From Membranipora membranacea (lineage: Eukaryota > Bryozoa > Gymnolaemata > Cheilostomatida > Membraniporidae): DNA of 60,000 nucleotides. How positions within the stretch are numbered: the stretch's first letter is position 1; each line of letters starts with the position of its first letter. The stretch lies in contig OU612073.1 of NCBI GenBank assembly GCA_914767715.1, positions 21,268,001 through 21,328,000 of the forward strand. The letters are read 5' to 3'. The translations under genes were made by a program, and so were the position numbers. Positions 25,660 to 37,558 of the stretch are shown one piece after another. A model generated the notes under the pieces. The model worked only from the letters and a program-made list of their open reading frames with translations, searched no databases and was not told the DNA's origin.

Positions 25660-25765
25660 AGCGCTGATCTTAATGCTCACAAAGCATCCGGTCCTGACCT
25701 CTTGAATCATAATGGGTCAGAAAGCTCTCATTTTGTTCTATGGCATCATATTCAAAGTCTTCAGG
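25660..25765 (+). mobile_element. Possible non-LTR retrotransposon (LINE) reverse-transcriptase scrap
   Basis: The frame at 25666-25698 reads DLNAHKASGPD. This matches the KASGPD-type signature at the start of LINE reverse transcriptase domains, with LN at the usual place before it. After that frame decays, a neighbouring frame gives KALILFYGIIFKVFRTVL, loosely like the hydrophobic stretch that normally follows. Only ~100 bases are recognisable. It lies between SINE copies B and C. Confidence 0.4.
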
Positions 25766-25809
25766 ACAGTGCTCTCAAATTTAGCAGAATTATGATTATT
25801 AGATTAGCG

Positions 25810-25945
25810 AGCCCAAATAACATATACTAAGCAAATTATTTTATAGCAAAATGGAAGTATTCTAGTCTGAACAAGAACTCAAACCCTGAACCCTCAGATA
25901 AAAAAAGTCTGATTCCTTGACAACTGAGAATCTGAGCTGCTCATG
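25810..25945 (-). repeat. tRNA-Lys-derived SINE copy C
   Basis: The minus-strand head (about 25866-25941) retains GCAGCTCAGATTCTCAGTTG, ATCAGAC, ATCTGAGGGTTCAGGGTTTG and AGTTCTTGTTC. The tail region (ACTTCCATTTTGCT ... TATTTGGGC) matches copy A at reduced identity. This is an old, diverged copy. Confidence 0.6.
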
Positions 25946-26412
25946 AAAGATGTAAACCCTTACACAAATCAAAATAAGGCACTTTGTGCAGAGTATTTTA
26001 TTCAAGAGTGTGTCATCTCAGTTAAATGGTGGAATTTTCAAGTAGTGATCACATTATGCCTTCCGATGGGGAGATATTCCAACACATGTGGAATATCGGT
26101 GTATATTGGGAGTTATATTTTTATGTTGGCACTGTTAATTCCAAGCTTAAGTTGCCTATAAACATTACGAACTATGGAAGGGTGTGAAAGATAAGCAAAT
26201 AAACCTTATCGGTTATAAAGAAAGACTGAAGATTTGGGCTTACCCGAAAGAGGCTGGGGGGCCTTGAAATCAGGCACTGATCATGTATTGGACATAAGGA
26301 AGTGCTTGATCACTACCTGCTTGAGGTTCTACTGTTTGTTGAGATAAAAAAAAATAATTGAAAGTTAATACTTTCCCAAAATGCCTTATTTCGATCCATC
26401 GAAGGTAGGATA

Positions 26413-26510
26413 GCCCGGGTAGCTCAGTCGGTAGAGCATCAGAGTTTTAATCTTAGGGTGCAGGGTTCGAGTCCCTGTTCGTGTGCGGAAGCTTTTATTT
26501 TTGTTTGTAG
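26413..26510 (+). repeat. tRNA-Lys-derived SINE copy D
   Basis: The head 26413-26485 is near-identical to copy A through the D and T arms. It has mismatches in the acceptor stem (GCCCGGG against TTCGTGT) and the anticodon stem (TCAGA against TCTTA), so it is unlikely to be a working tRNA. The tail begins GAAGCTTTTATTTTTGTTTG and then diverges. Confidence 0.7.
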
Positions 26511-28245
26511 GCGATTGTGTGTGCCCAATTTTGCTATGAACATTTTAAAAGAATAGAAGGAATGGGAGTCGTAAGCTGAGTAGGGCTTGAATGGATTCGG
26601 TTTCTCCTTTCTTTCAGGATCGGGTACGCGTGAAACAGCGTTACTGGAACTGCTTATTGCTGAACTCTGGTAAAAATTTTTTATAAACAACAAAGAATAC
26701 AGAAAGCACCGCAGTTCATTCAGTTCCAGTGATTACTGCAAAATCAAAGCATCTACTTAGTAAAATGGTGTTGTTTTCCCACTCACTACAAGGAGAACAA
26801 CAAAAAAACACAGTATATTTGACATTTCCACTGCAAGCATATTTGGGTCGCCTGATGCAAAGATTATGGAGGAGAATTATTTTGACTAACTAACTAGTAG
26901 TATCTATGTACTAGTAATTGGTAGTATAAGTGATGTTGCTGACTAGGCCTGAGTGAGGGGGCAATAATAAACCAAAAATCAGACTGGTCCTGGCCCGAGC
27001 AGACAATGTTGCGATTCAGGACCGGGTTAAAAATCTGGTCCAGCCCTATAATACTGAGGTTGTGACACAACCCTGAGACTGGAATGAATCCTTGAGATGT
27101 CAAGCTATTACTCACCTCCTAGCTCCAACCTGCAATTGACTTGAATTAGCTTGTTATTGCCTGATGTCATTAAAAGGCACAAATCAGTCATTGCCAGTCA
27201 AATCAGTCATAAGTGAATTGCTGATGCTTTGACAGCAATACATTTATATTATGTCACTCATTGCCAGGTCTGAGGGGATGTGGCGTGACATGATCAATGA
27301 GTGATATCTAGATGCTGAGCCTTACTTCTTCTCACAAGTCTCCTTCACTCAAAAATGCTCATAAGGTAACTTAATCACCTTTATCAATTCTTATAGGGCA
27401 GCATTCCCATCATACAACTCTCACTTGGAATACTTATGAATAACCCCAGCTCCGGCTCTACACTACCTAACCAACATCATACATGAATCAGACCGAGACT
27501 CAGCTGAATAACCTTCTACATTGAACATTTTCTTGATAATGTTAAAACAACAAAATTTAATCATACTGACTTAATTTTTGTTTTGAATGATTTTGAAAAA
27601 TAGAATAGATAAATGGTACAAACTTGCAGTTCAGAACAACCTACGTGCGACGGTTCTCATTTGTTCATATTCCACTGTATGATGATTTGCTCCTCATCTA
27701 CTGATTACCCGCAGGTGGCCTATCTGTTGAGAGCAAACAACTCATAATGCTGAGAAAATTCATAGAGGTCTTTAGCCGTAAGGTGTGAGAAGTCCGTGTT
27801 TTAAGTTCTTCTACTGGTTGTGTGCTGGACCAATGCATTTGACAGTTGATGCAGAGTGTGGAACCCTTGAGCGTCAATTTGAGCTCTGTGAGGTCCTACC
27901 TGGCTCGACAAGGACTGTATTTGAGCATCTGGACCTGTTTTTGTTTTCCTATACAAACTCCATAGTTTTTTGTCTTTAGGATAGGACAGCAATAACATAT
28001 TTGCAAACAAAAGAGCGGACAGCATAGTTATGCATACTATCTACACAGAGCCATCACAGGTTAGTAGAGTTACCCATTTTTAAATAATATTCATATTGGA
28101 TACTCAAGTGTATCGCATTGATTTGGTTGATAGTAGTTTGAGGGCCTGAATGGCTGAGACAGATTTTGAGATGCCTCATTATCGAAAACATAAATTTGTT
28201 TACTGAGGGAATACCACAAAATCCCACTTGCTAGATAGATAGTTA

Positions 28246-28291
28246 CCTGTCTTGACAAGCCACCAACACCAACAAAGCTTGTCAAGGCAGG
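28246..28291. repeat. Small hairpin flanked by direct repeats
   Basis: CCTGTCTTGACAAGC (28246-28260) and GCTTGTCAAGGCAGG (28277-28291) are inverted repeats with one mismatched position and a 16-base loop. AGATAGATAGTT occurs on both sides, at about 28233 and 28299. The arrangement is like a very small MITE, but AGAT runs are also simple-sequence DNA. Confidence 0.4.
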
Positions 28292-29402
28292 CTAGAAAGA
28301 TAGATAGTTGTATCCTATCCTGCCACGTTTGCAATGCCAATCAGATAAGACAGTATGTTATATAACAGACAACCTACCTGAATTCACTGAACAATGATCA
28401 TCGTAAGCCGAATACCAGAGAAAAATAATTTGGTGGTTATTCTGGCTTGGTCATCATGTTATTGGCCCAGATGAATTGATTTAAGCTAATTTTCACTCAG
28501 TCATCCTAATATTTGGGAAGCATCTTAGAAAGCTGGACCATTTTAAGACAGTTGGTTCATGGAAGTGTTTTCCCATTTAAACACATAATAAAAAAAGCTT
28601 CAGAAAGCAAAATCAAACCAGGGAGGTTTATCCTACTAATTCTGTCAATAAAAAATTCGAGTTATCTCCTCTTTTACATAGAGGAGACAATATGATACCA
28701 GAGAATAATGTTGGAGTTTTATATCAGTAGTAATAATATACGTCCCCGCCAGTCTCCAAAGCTTATTTCCCAGGCAATGTGCGGAAATAGGGCAGTTGCC
28801 ACCCGTTATTCTTTGACAAGGAAAACCGATGACTAACATCAAAACTCGATATGTATAGATAGAACTGAGGTTTCATACCAAACACGTTCAGTCATTTTCT
28901 CTCATCGTTCCTCACAAAATTTCTATTCTAGGCAAAAGTTACTTACTAGATATGTAAAAATGAATGACAAGATAAATCACCTTAATGCAAAGCAGAAAAA
29001 TAACCAGTACTAATAAGGATGATTGCTGAAATTTAACTGCGTACAGGATACACCCTTTGATAATTCGGCATTCGGCATGGGGTGGTTTTGTGTGGTATCA
29101 GGCATTGGACAGAGTTCTTAATGCACCAAGCTGTTTTTTACAAACATTGATATTCATCAAACTATTTTTTATCGCTTGCCAAAATACAGGCAGCCGGTAC
29201 TGTATTCCTTTTAGTCCACTGACTATAATATGATCTGAATCATGTCCCTCTAGCATGGAAGATCTAACCTGTGAACTGAAGAGAAAGTTCATTGGGAAAA
29301 CCATTTTCCTTCTAAGCAACAAAACAAGCAACATCATTATTGAAAAAAATGTGATATGCATGGAGATACAGAGCAAGCTTGAAGAGTTTCAACTTACGGA
29401 GG

Positions 29403-29436
29403 CAGGGAGTTTGAGACAGTTGTCTTAAACTCCCTG
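29403..29436. repeat. 34-bp palindrome, copy 2
   Basis: CAGGGAGTTTGAGAC and its near complement GTCTTAAACTCCCTG around AGTT. It differs from copy 1 at 16693-16726 by only a few bases. Confidence 0.75.
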
Positions 29437-31603
29437 ATTGAGGTGATAAAAATTGATAACTGGAGTTAGCAGTTATCTTCCCTCGTGCAGTGTTCAGACA
29501 ACTCATCAAACCAATCCAAAGGGTGGTAACCATAGACATCGATAAATAGATGCCTACTCGGTTTTTGCAGTTTTCGTTATTACTGGTTACCGCATCAGTG
29601 GTAGGGATTTATAGCTTGTTATGTTATGTTTTTCAGCTAGCCCATTAAGATCATTCTAAATCATTCTTGAACAAATCCCTACCATTGATTTCTTATATAC
29701 AGGAGATTCACAAAAAATGGAGCGACTCCTAAGAGCGGCTTAGGTTTCTATTGGGCTCTATTTCTATGGTGGTAACTTACTATGTGCTGGGTGCTCATAT
29801 AAGTCAGACCAGCCAGAGTGGTGAAGACTGAGTCAATTTCATTATGATAATACATTTTGGAAGGGGTTATGAGAGCCTAGGATGTAAAATCATCATCATT
29901 GAATGGACAACCAAAGATACGAAGAGCTTTGTATCTGAGCTGAATGTAAAATATGCATAACAACAAAACTGGTATTGAGTCATTGAACCAGTTGTGTGCC
30001 AAATACATCAGCGATTCCTGACTACTGCCATGATTGAAAATGTCCGTTCGTGCCAGGTTTTTTTGCGGTTAACTTGGCTGTAGATAGACGGTTATAAATG
30101 CTGGTACCTTGAGACTCTGTTTTGCCACTTTTTTTCCAGATGAACTGAGTGATATCACCACCACCTAAAAATAACACCTGAGCTGTTGGGATTAATTTTG
30201 TAAGTTTGAAGCAGTTGCGATGAACACATTAAACGTGTGATTCGGAAAGCTCCACTACTGCCTAAAAGATAATGCTAACCTAAATGAATAGTGAGATAAT
30301 TTTGTGTTTCCGTTGATAATACAACATAGTCCCTAGTATACAAAACATGGCTTATCATTACTGCAGATAATTAAAGACCAGGTGAATTTCACCAAAGAGT
30401 GCCGCAACATGTTATTACATACTAGTCTAGCTTGATGGAATACTGTTATTAAAATCGAGATCGTTGATAATGACCGTCCATTCCTCTAATCAAATAGACC
30501 TATCACGTAGTGTAAATTATTAGCTGTTTTACAAAATGTCATAATTTTACGGCAGGCAACATCAGGCATTTAGCAAGATACCATACACAGCATTTTGATA
30601 GACAGCGATTATCATATAAGGTTTCTTATTCTAGCGAGGCCTCGAGCACTATTACTTATCCCTATTTTTCCGAAACCATATTATAGACTTGTCAAAAATA
30701 CAATAATAAAAGATGCATGAAAAGTTCAAGGTAACATAGAAATGTACGCGTGAAACCCGGGTAATGACTTTCTCTGGCTTCATCCTTGAAAATACTATGC
30801 TTCTCCTATTCTCAACAGTAGATTGGTATTTTGCACTTGACAGAATTATTCTTTTGGGAAACATACACTGTATAAGCTCACAGCTAAAATTAAGGATATT
30901 AAATGAAACCCTTATAGTTCCGATAAGTCTGGTGTGAGAACCACAGAACCAACAGGTGCTGTTCGAAAGTCAAAGTATATTTTTAAAATCAAATTTGAAG
31001 ATTATTTTTCTCACTGGCTACTTGGGTAATTTCAAGAAATTAGAGTCGATTATACTTCACAAAGTTGTATGATCTTGTTTGGGATAAATTTCTCTTTCCT
31101 ATTCTAGCCTCTGCATCGTGATCAGGTGGATGTCCTCTATTTGTAAAAGAGTAAACCGATATGATTTGTTCAAAGCTAAGGCTATTTGCTTGAAACCTTA
31201 CAAGTCATTCATGTGAACTTTTACGTAATGGTGATTATGTTGTATGACTTATCAATAGGTATCTATTGGTAGTTGTAGGGGTTCCGACATTGGATAGGCT
31301 TTCACACAAAGTTTTCTAGGTCTTCCTTCACACTGGAACACATGATCAAAGAGAATAAGAAAATGGTTATTGAGTTTTAAGCCGGCTTTGCATTCTAGTT
31401 ATTTATGATAATACCTTTAGAAAAGAATGTCCAAAGCAAGATATTAGTTCAATAGTTCAATAGTGGTGGTCCAATGTTGCATACTGTGCAAGCTGGCGTT
31501 GAGCATAGGTAAGCCATTAAGTAGTCGTAAATCCTCTTACTCAAACTCATAATATTGATGTTGACCCTGCCTCCCCCTGCCTTCTGCCCTCACCTCTCAC
31601 TAT

Positions 31604-31668
31604 AGGCTCTCACTAGGCTCTCACTAGGCTCTCACTAGGCTCTCACTAGGCTCTCACTAGGCTCTCAC
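31604..31668. repeat. 11-bp tandem repeat (minisatellite), about 5.9 copies
   Basis: Unit AGGCTCTCACT repeated in perfect register from 31604 to 31668. A partial unit (CTCTCACT) precedes it at 31595. It sits in a CT-rich stretch (CCTCCCCCTGCCTTCTGCCC). Confidence 0.9.
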
Positions 31669-34600
31669 GCTGCCCATTAACCCTACTCTCCTAATCATCG
31701 GTACCTCTATGTGATCGGAGTAACCTCTACTGCCATGTCGATAAAAGCCTATCAACTGAGATTACCGATACCCATCAAGGATAATCATATTTTTTTGTAT
31801 TTATTTTGGTATCAAAAGAACTCGTTCCAGCTCCATTATATCAATCTGAAATCACCAATCTGCACATATTTGTGATTGCAGTAATAAGGAGTGTGCCTTT
31901 CCTTTTGATTGTGAAAGTCACTGATATCAACCTGAGAAGGTAGCTCCCCTGACAGATCTGGTAACAATGTCAGACCTGATGTCTCATCTCATAATTAATC
32001 ATATAGTTACCTATTGTTCACCCTAATGAAGCCCACTTCCAAAGATCTTTTATATTAAAATGGAAATAGAGCCCAATGTAAACAACTCATGCTAATGCTT
32101 GCCTTGGGTTTCAACTTACAACAATTATAAAAATAGTTGACTCAGCTTCATTCATCACATCATAATTAATTGGAAGGTCAATCTGTGACCCAACTTTAGT
32201 CCTATGTATACTGTGTACTGCTCTGAATTCTTCAGTTTGTCAGATTTTACAGCCAATCCGTCACATGCTGTACAATTGGGAAGTAGTGTCAGTTCTTTTT
32301 CCAGGGAGGATGACAGCAATTAAAAACTGAACAATACTCTGTGGCCTGTGTGTTGATTAAGAGGTTAAGGGTGTGGCGTATAGAAAGTGATCCTTGTCTT
32401 CCTACAATACATGATTTTGATTAAGTTTACCCAAGAAAGTTGTTGAAGGTTGTCTAATTTACGAGCTGGCTGGCAGGCCAGGGTGGACCAGTAATCAGCA
32501 CCTGAAAATGTTTTCCCAAGGAAGTAGTAAATCAAATAGATGGAAACACTTGGCATACAATATTAACATCCAGTGAATAAATAAACATAAATGTTTTGCT
32601 AATTAAAATCCAAATACTACCAAAACAATGATAATAGCAATAGCATCTCCAATGTTGTTAATAATAAACACAACATTTGGAATTTTATAGTATAGTATGG
32701 TAGGGCAGAAGGAATTATGGGCCATATTAAATAATTCCGTTATATTTTCTTTTCATCATATCAAACTATCTTACTGATAGTGATTAGCCCTAAAACAACT
32801 AGCCAAGTCCACCTCATTTCTCAGAATCTGCAATGTGGTCCTGTATCCTGTATTCTACCAGCCAGGCTATTATAAATCTGACACCATATAGACAAAGTAT
32901 CCCGCTTCTTTTCTACCTCACCAAAAAAAAATTTGGTTTATGATAGTGTCCACCTACTGGTACCAGCGCAGCTGACTATAAATTCACCACAAGCCACACA
33001 GATCTACGGATCTATCCACTTGGTACGGTTCCTGATAGACTTCTTACTTGATCAATTTTACTTTAACCTGAGAAGCATGCAGGTGTTTGCTGATGCAAAA
33101 GATTTGATTTCATTTTCCTGAGAAGCATTTCTCGTGTCAAATTTCAATCAAGAATTGATCTGTATCTGAAATCACTTCCTTCCACGAGTTTCAAATACAG
33201 CAAACTGGATTTATTATATGCTATTAACCTCAATTTGTATCTGCAAAGAACACATCTATTAAAATAAGGTTATCGGGTCATCATAGTGCTTTCCTATGCT
33301 AATTCTTTTTTTCCTGTGTCTGTCCGAGCCTCTTTCTATCACTAACAGCTCTCCCTTCTGGATACGATACAAGGCAATCCATCATATAGTGGAAATGAAG
33401 TCTCCTCATCTCATAGACTCATCACAGTATAGACATGTAATGTAACATGAGTAGAATGATTGATGGACAGGCTTTGGCTAAGGATTGTTCATTATGGTAA
33501 TGGGAGTAGCTGTCATGTTATGTGGTTGATCACCCCCAGAAAACTGACGAAATAATTAAATTCATAATAGGTATGCATTTTTACATACAAATGAGTAATT
33601 TCTTTGTTACTTTTTAAGTGGAAATTGAAGTCACTCCTATGTACCTTCGCATCCTAATCAGCTTTCACTCTCAGCCCTCCACAAAATTTGTTAATCAACA
33701 AATTCTTTTCTTAAACTTTTAATATCAAATATATTTATAAAACTGGTTAGATGTTTTCCTGTTTTCTGAACAGGTAAAAAATCCTGGCCAAGGAATCTTA
33801 GAAATTCAACAGGCACAGGTACGGTATGAAAAATATCTAGAACGTTTTTTCAAACATAAACAACCGGCTATGTATCTTATGCTGTCAAAAATAGCTACTT
33901 GCTACAATATCCTGCACTGTTTGCTCCTTAAGCATGTGTGCAGACTTTTGCAAAGTTTTGGTAGCAAACCTGGTTATTCTCACATGTTGACATGAACCAG
34001 TACCACTACCCACCGTCTGCTAATGCTCTCTAATGAAAAATGGATTGTGTTAGGTAATACAGATACAGAGCTGGTAGCAGGAGTGACTGGATTGTTGCTC
34101 ATTGAAGAGAATCCTAAATCTCGAAATCCACCATGGTTGTAAATCTATCACTTAATCTAACGTTAACCTTCTCAGATTACAACCCATTACCCTCGAAATC
34201 AGTCCACCATGATACACATCTCATCTGAGGTATTTGCAGTAATTTTACAACCTGTTGGTTATTAAACTCTGATTATCAGAATGTTTTTAGCATGTTTTTT
34301 ATCAGTCGTGTCATTAACCTTCAATAAAATACAAATGACTATTTTATTGCTGCAAATTTCATGGGTTGCGTGTTTATCATCATTTTTATCAGTAGCCTCC
34401 AAGGTTTTGTGCACTGCATACATTCTACATACATGACTACATGACAAGCCAGATTGCCCGTGAATGAGAATGTATCAGAGTGTGGAGCAGTACATTGCGC
34501 TGTCACCCGCGACATTTCCCTAAATACCCTAGATGTATCGAATGAGAATTTCACATGATGGGTTCCATTTTGATATTTTCTAAATACTGTCGGCCATTAT

Positions 34601-37558
34601 ACTGTAACTAATTGCTAGTTGGTTATTACTCACTAATCTGTGAGCACAAGACAGAGGGTAAATGTCAGAGTCACATCAATTAACTCTTATATTATTATGA
34701 TACCTATATGTCATTATTTTATGCCAGAAGAAATCAAGTTAAATTGCCATCTTGTGTCAGAGCTTTTACTCATAAATAACAGATGCATGTGTACGCTAGG
34801 CCCCCCCTCCTCCTGTCCCTTGTGACCGAATGTCCAGCATCTCTGTATGCTATAACTCTCGGTGATAAAATTTTATGTCTTCTCATGTTAATAACAGGAG
34901 TAATTGATGCCATTTTGGCATTTAATTTATCTGCAAGTAATAAAATATTGTCTGAGAGACCACCCAGTAGCTACACTCCAACAAAACTCAGGAGACCCTG
35001 CTTTTATCTCTGGTGCTATTTCTTCAACGATAAAGGTTTTAGCCTCATTATCACAATTTTGTGAGTCTACATATTCTAAAGAACATGCAGAAGCAGCATT
35101 TAGTTGACTATGGTAGGTGCTTGAGTGGCGATTTATGTCCGTGTAGATTCTGTGTGTGATACATGAGAGTATGGTAGTATGGTATGGTTGATGAGATGCA
35201 TACCATTCAATAATGGGCGGAAGTTGAAAGGATTCTTAATAACAACTTTCCTGACAATGCTTGAATATCATGACAATTTATAAGTATGGATTGATCATAA
35301 ATAGAGCGATATATCTTAACCCTGCTGTCACTCAATCATGGCCACCACACTCGTAACTGTATGAGATGTTTGAGTTCTGGTATAAGCTTAGTTTATTTGT
35401 GTGGCAATGATATGCACTGCAGAGGGGTGCGTATGATCAGCCCCCTCGTTCCGGTGAGTGTTTGGATGACTTTGACATCCAACATCGTGATTAATTCATA
35501 CCGTTGGGAATCCTAAACAACAAGCCATTGAGACATTGGAGCGGGAACTAAGGCAGATAATCTGAGAAAATATGTAAATGCCTGCCATCGCAAAACCCTC
35601 TTGACCAGCTTATGACAAACTGTAATCCATCAATACTTGATTAGTATCAGATTTATGGGTAATCTATGGATTATTGACTTCGTGGCTTGCTTTATTTCAC
35701 ACACACTTAATCCCTCACAAACGTCAAAACAACGAGGTCCTGCTATTTGTAGAGGCAATATTGGTAACTGCTCCGGGTGTTTACGGCCAGACAAACACAG
35801 ATGGCTATAACAACTAGAAAAATACACTAATTTGTTGGGATAAATGCCAAAAGCTCCATCCATCATGTAAAGGGATGTAATGACAGATTTAGTTGCTGTC
35901 ATTCACAGAAATTGAGACCAGATGGAACACAGTGCCAACTCATTAAACCAATGTGTTATACATGATAGCCGCTGGACTACCCATGCAGGCAATAGTCAAG
36001 TAGCATCGGCGGCGCTGTATTTTGCACCCATACCAGTGATGAATCTAGTATCTATGGCGAAAACTTTGCCAGCGTTTCAAGGGCAAAGACACTGAATAAC
36101 TTAGTAGACAGGATAGTTGAATGAAATAGATATTTGGTGATAAGTTCCCTTGTATTGTCTGATAGCCAAATTTCTAGCTATGGAAATGTATGTTGTGAGG
36201 TTTCTTTATATCCACTGACTGACAGTCAAGACATACAAGATCAAGTAGATTGATAATAGAGACATGAAATTTTCTGTCCATTGTGTAAACCGTGACAAAT
36301 TCAATGACTGGTTGTTAAAATAAATATCTCATACAAATTCTATTATTTGTTTTTACCCAAGGATTTCAAAAGATGTATAAACGTTCTGCAATGCTGTTGA
36401 TAATTTTCACCCAATAATTAAGTGAACATATCTAAAGTGAGTAAAAAGCTGTCAAAATTTTAATGTCAACTACCTTTGTTTGCAGGTTTCTTGTCTATTA
36501 TCGATCACAATCTACCTGGCTCTAGGTCTGGGTTCTAATATTCAAAAGTGGGTCTCATTTACAACATCCCTAGATATGTCAGATTCAAGATAAGATATGT
36601 AACCTACAATAATTCATAGTTTTGAGTAATGGGTACATTGACTTTAATACTGAGCACCTTCACTAAATTCATCAAAAATAGTTCTATGTAAACAAAAATA
36701 ATAGTAATTAGAAAAGTACAAAGAAAAATGAATGGGTGACATAAATAGGTAGATTGTGTGAGGAAAATATTGGCAACGGTCAGAATTTATGCGCAACAAT
36801 AAAGACATGACCCTGTCTGTCTATCGTGAATCGTTTGTTGTCTGTTGATTTCCCGCTATACAATCAAGTAAACTCATATACAAAGTGTAAATTATGAGAA
36901 ATTCTCAAGATTAGAAAATTGGTGTTGTCAATTAACTTAGCAGTTACCAAGTATACCTGGTTGATCTAACATTTCAGATAAGGAAAGTCAACAAAATATA
37001 GATAGAGCATGTTTATTGAGCTTGCGGGTTATCTCTCTCGGACTGATTACATTAATAATATAGAACAGGAACAAGGCTGGCGTGATGGTACCAACCTAAT
37101 ATAAATGTTCAATCATTAAGATGGTACCCTGGCTATTCGTAGTCATTAGTGATTTCATGTAACTTCTGTTGTAGCCAATATGAAAATCCTCCACCAAAGT
37201 CGGCAGGCATTATTTCGGCAGGCATAATTCTGTGCTGTTAGTGACTCAGGCTACTTTCTCACTCACACTCAATGTTTTCACTAGCCATGATTTAGCTAAT
37301 TGCCCATATCAGTTTGAATAGCCATAACCAGAAAAATGTAGAGGTGTGAAAAGGGTTAATACTTCATTCAAAGCAGCTTTATGTACATCAGGCGCTGAAA
37401 TAATAACATAAGAGTGTACTGAAAAGTAGCTGTACAACAAATTTTCTTTGGTTCAACTAAAAATTCACAGATTATATTAGGTAACTGTGCATTGTAATAC
37501 AAAATGACCTGATTTACACTAGGTTTGATAAACCTACGGTGACCCTCGATACGGTATG

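Larger units (their letters stand above)
26511..37558. other. 11-kb gene desert
   Basis: No open frame here shows a recognisable domain plus splice sites. Structured items are an imperfect hairpin at 28246-28291, a 34-bp palindrome at 29403-29436 and an 11-bp tandem repeat at 31604-31668. The Frizzled 3'UTR should occupy the right edge. It may contain regulatory DNA, but nothing in single-sequence reading shows this. Confidence 0.5.

Noticed and set aside
27785-28025. ORFs of 64 and 74 residues on opposite strands
   Set aside because: Looked briefly like retroelement debris, but no signature residues could be named.
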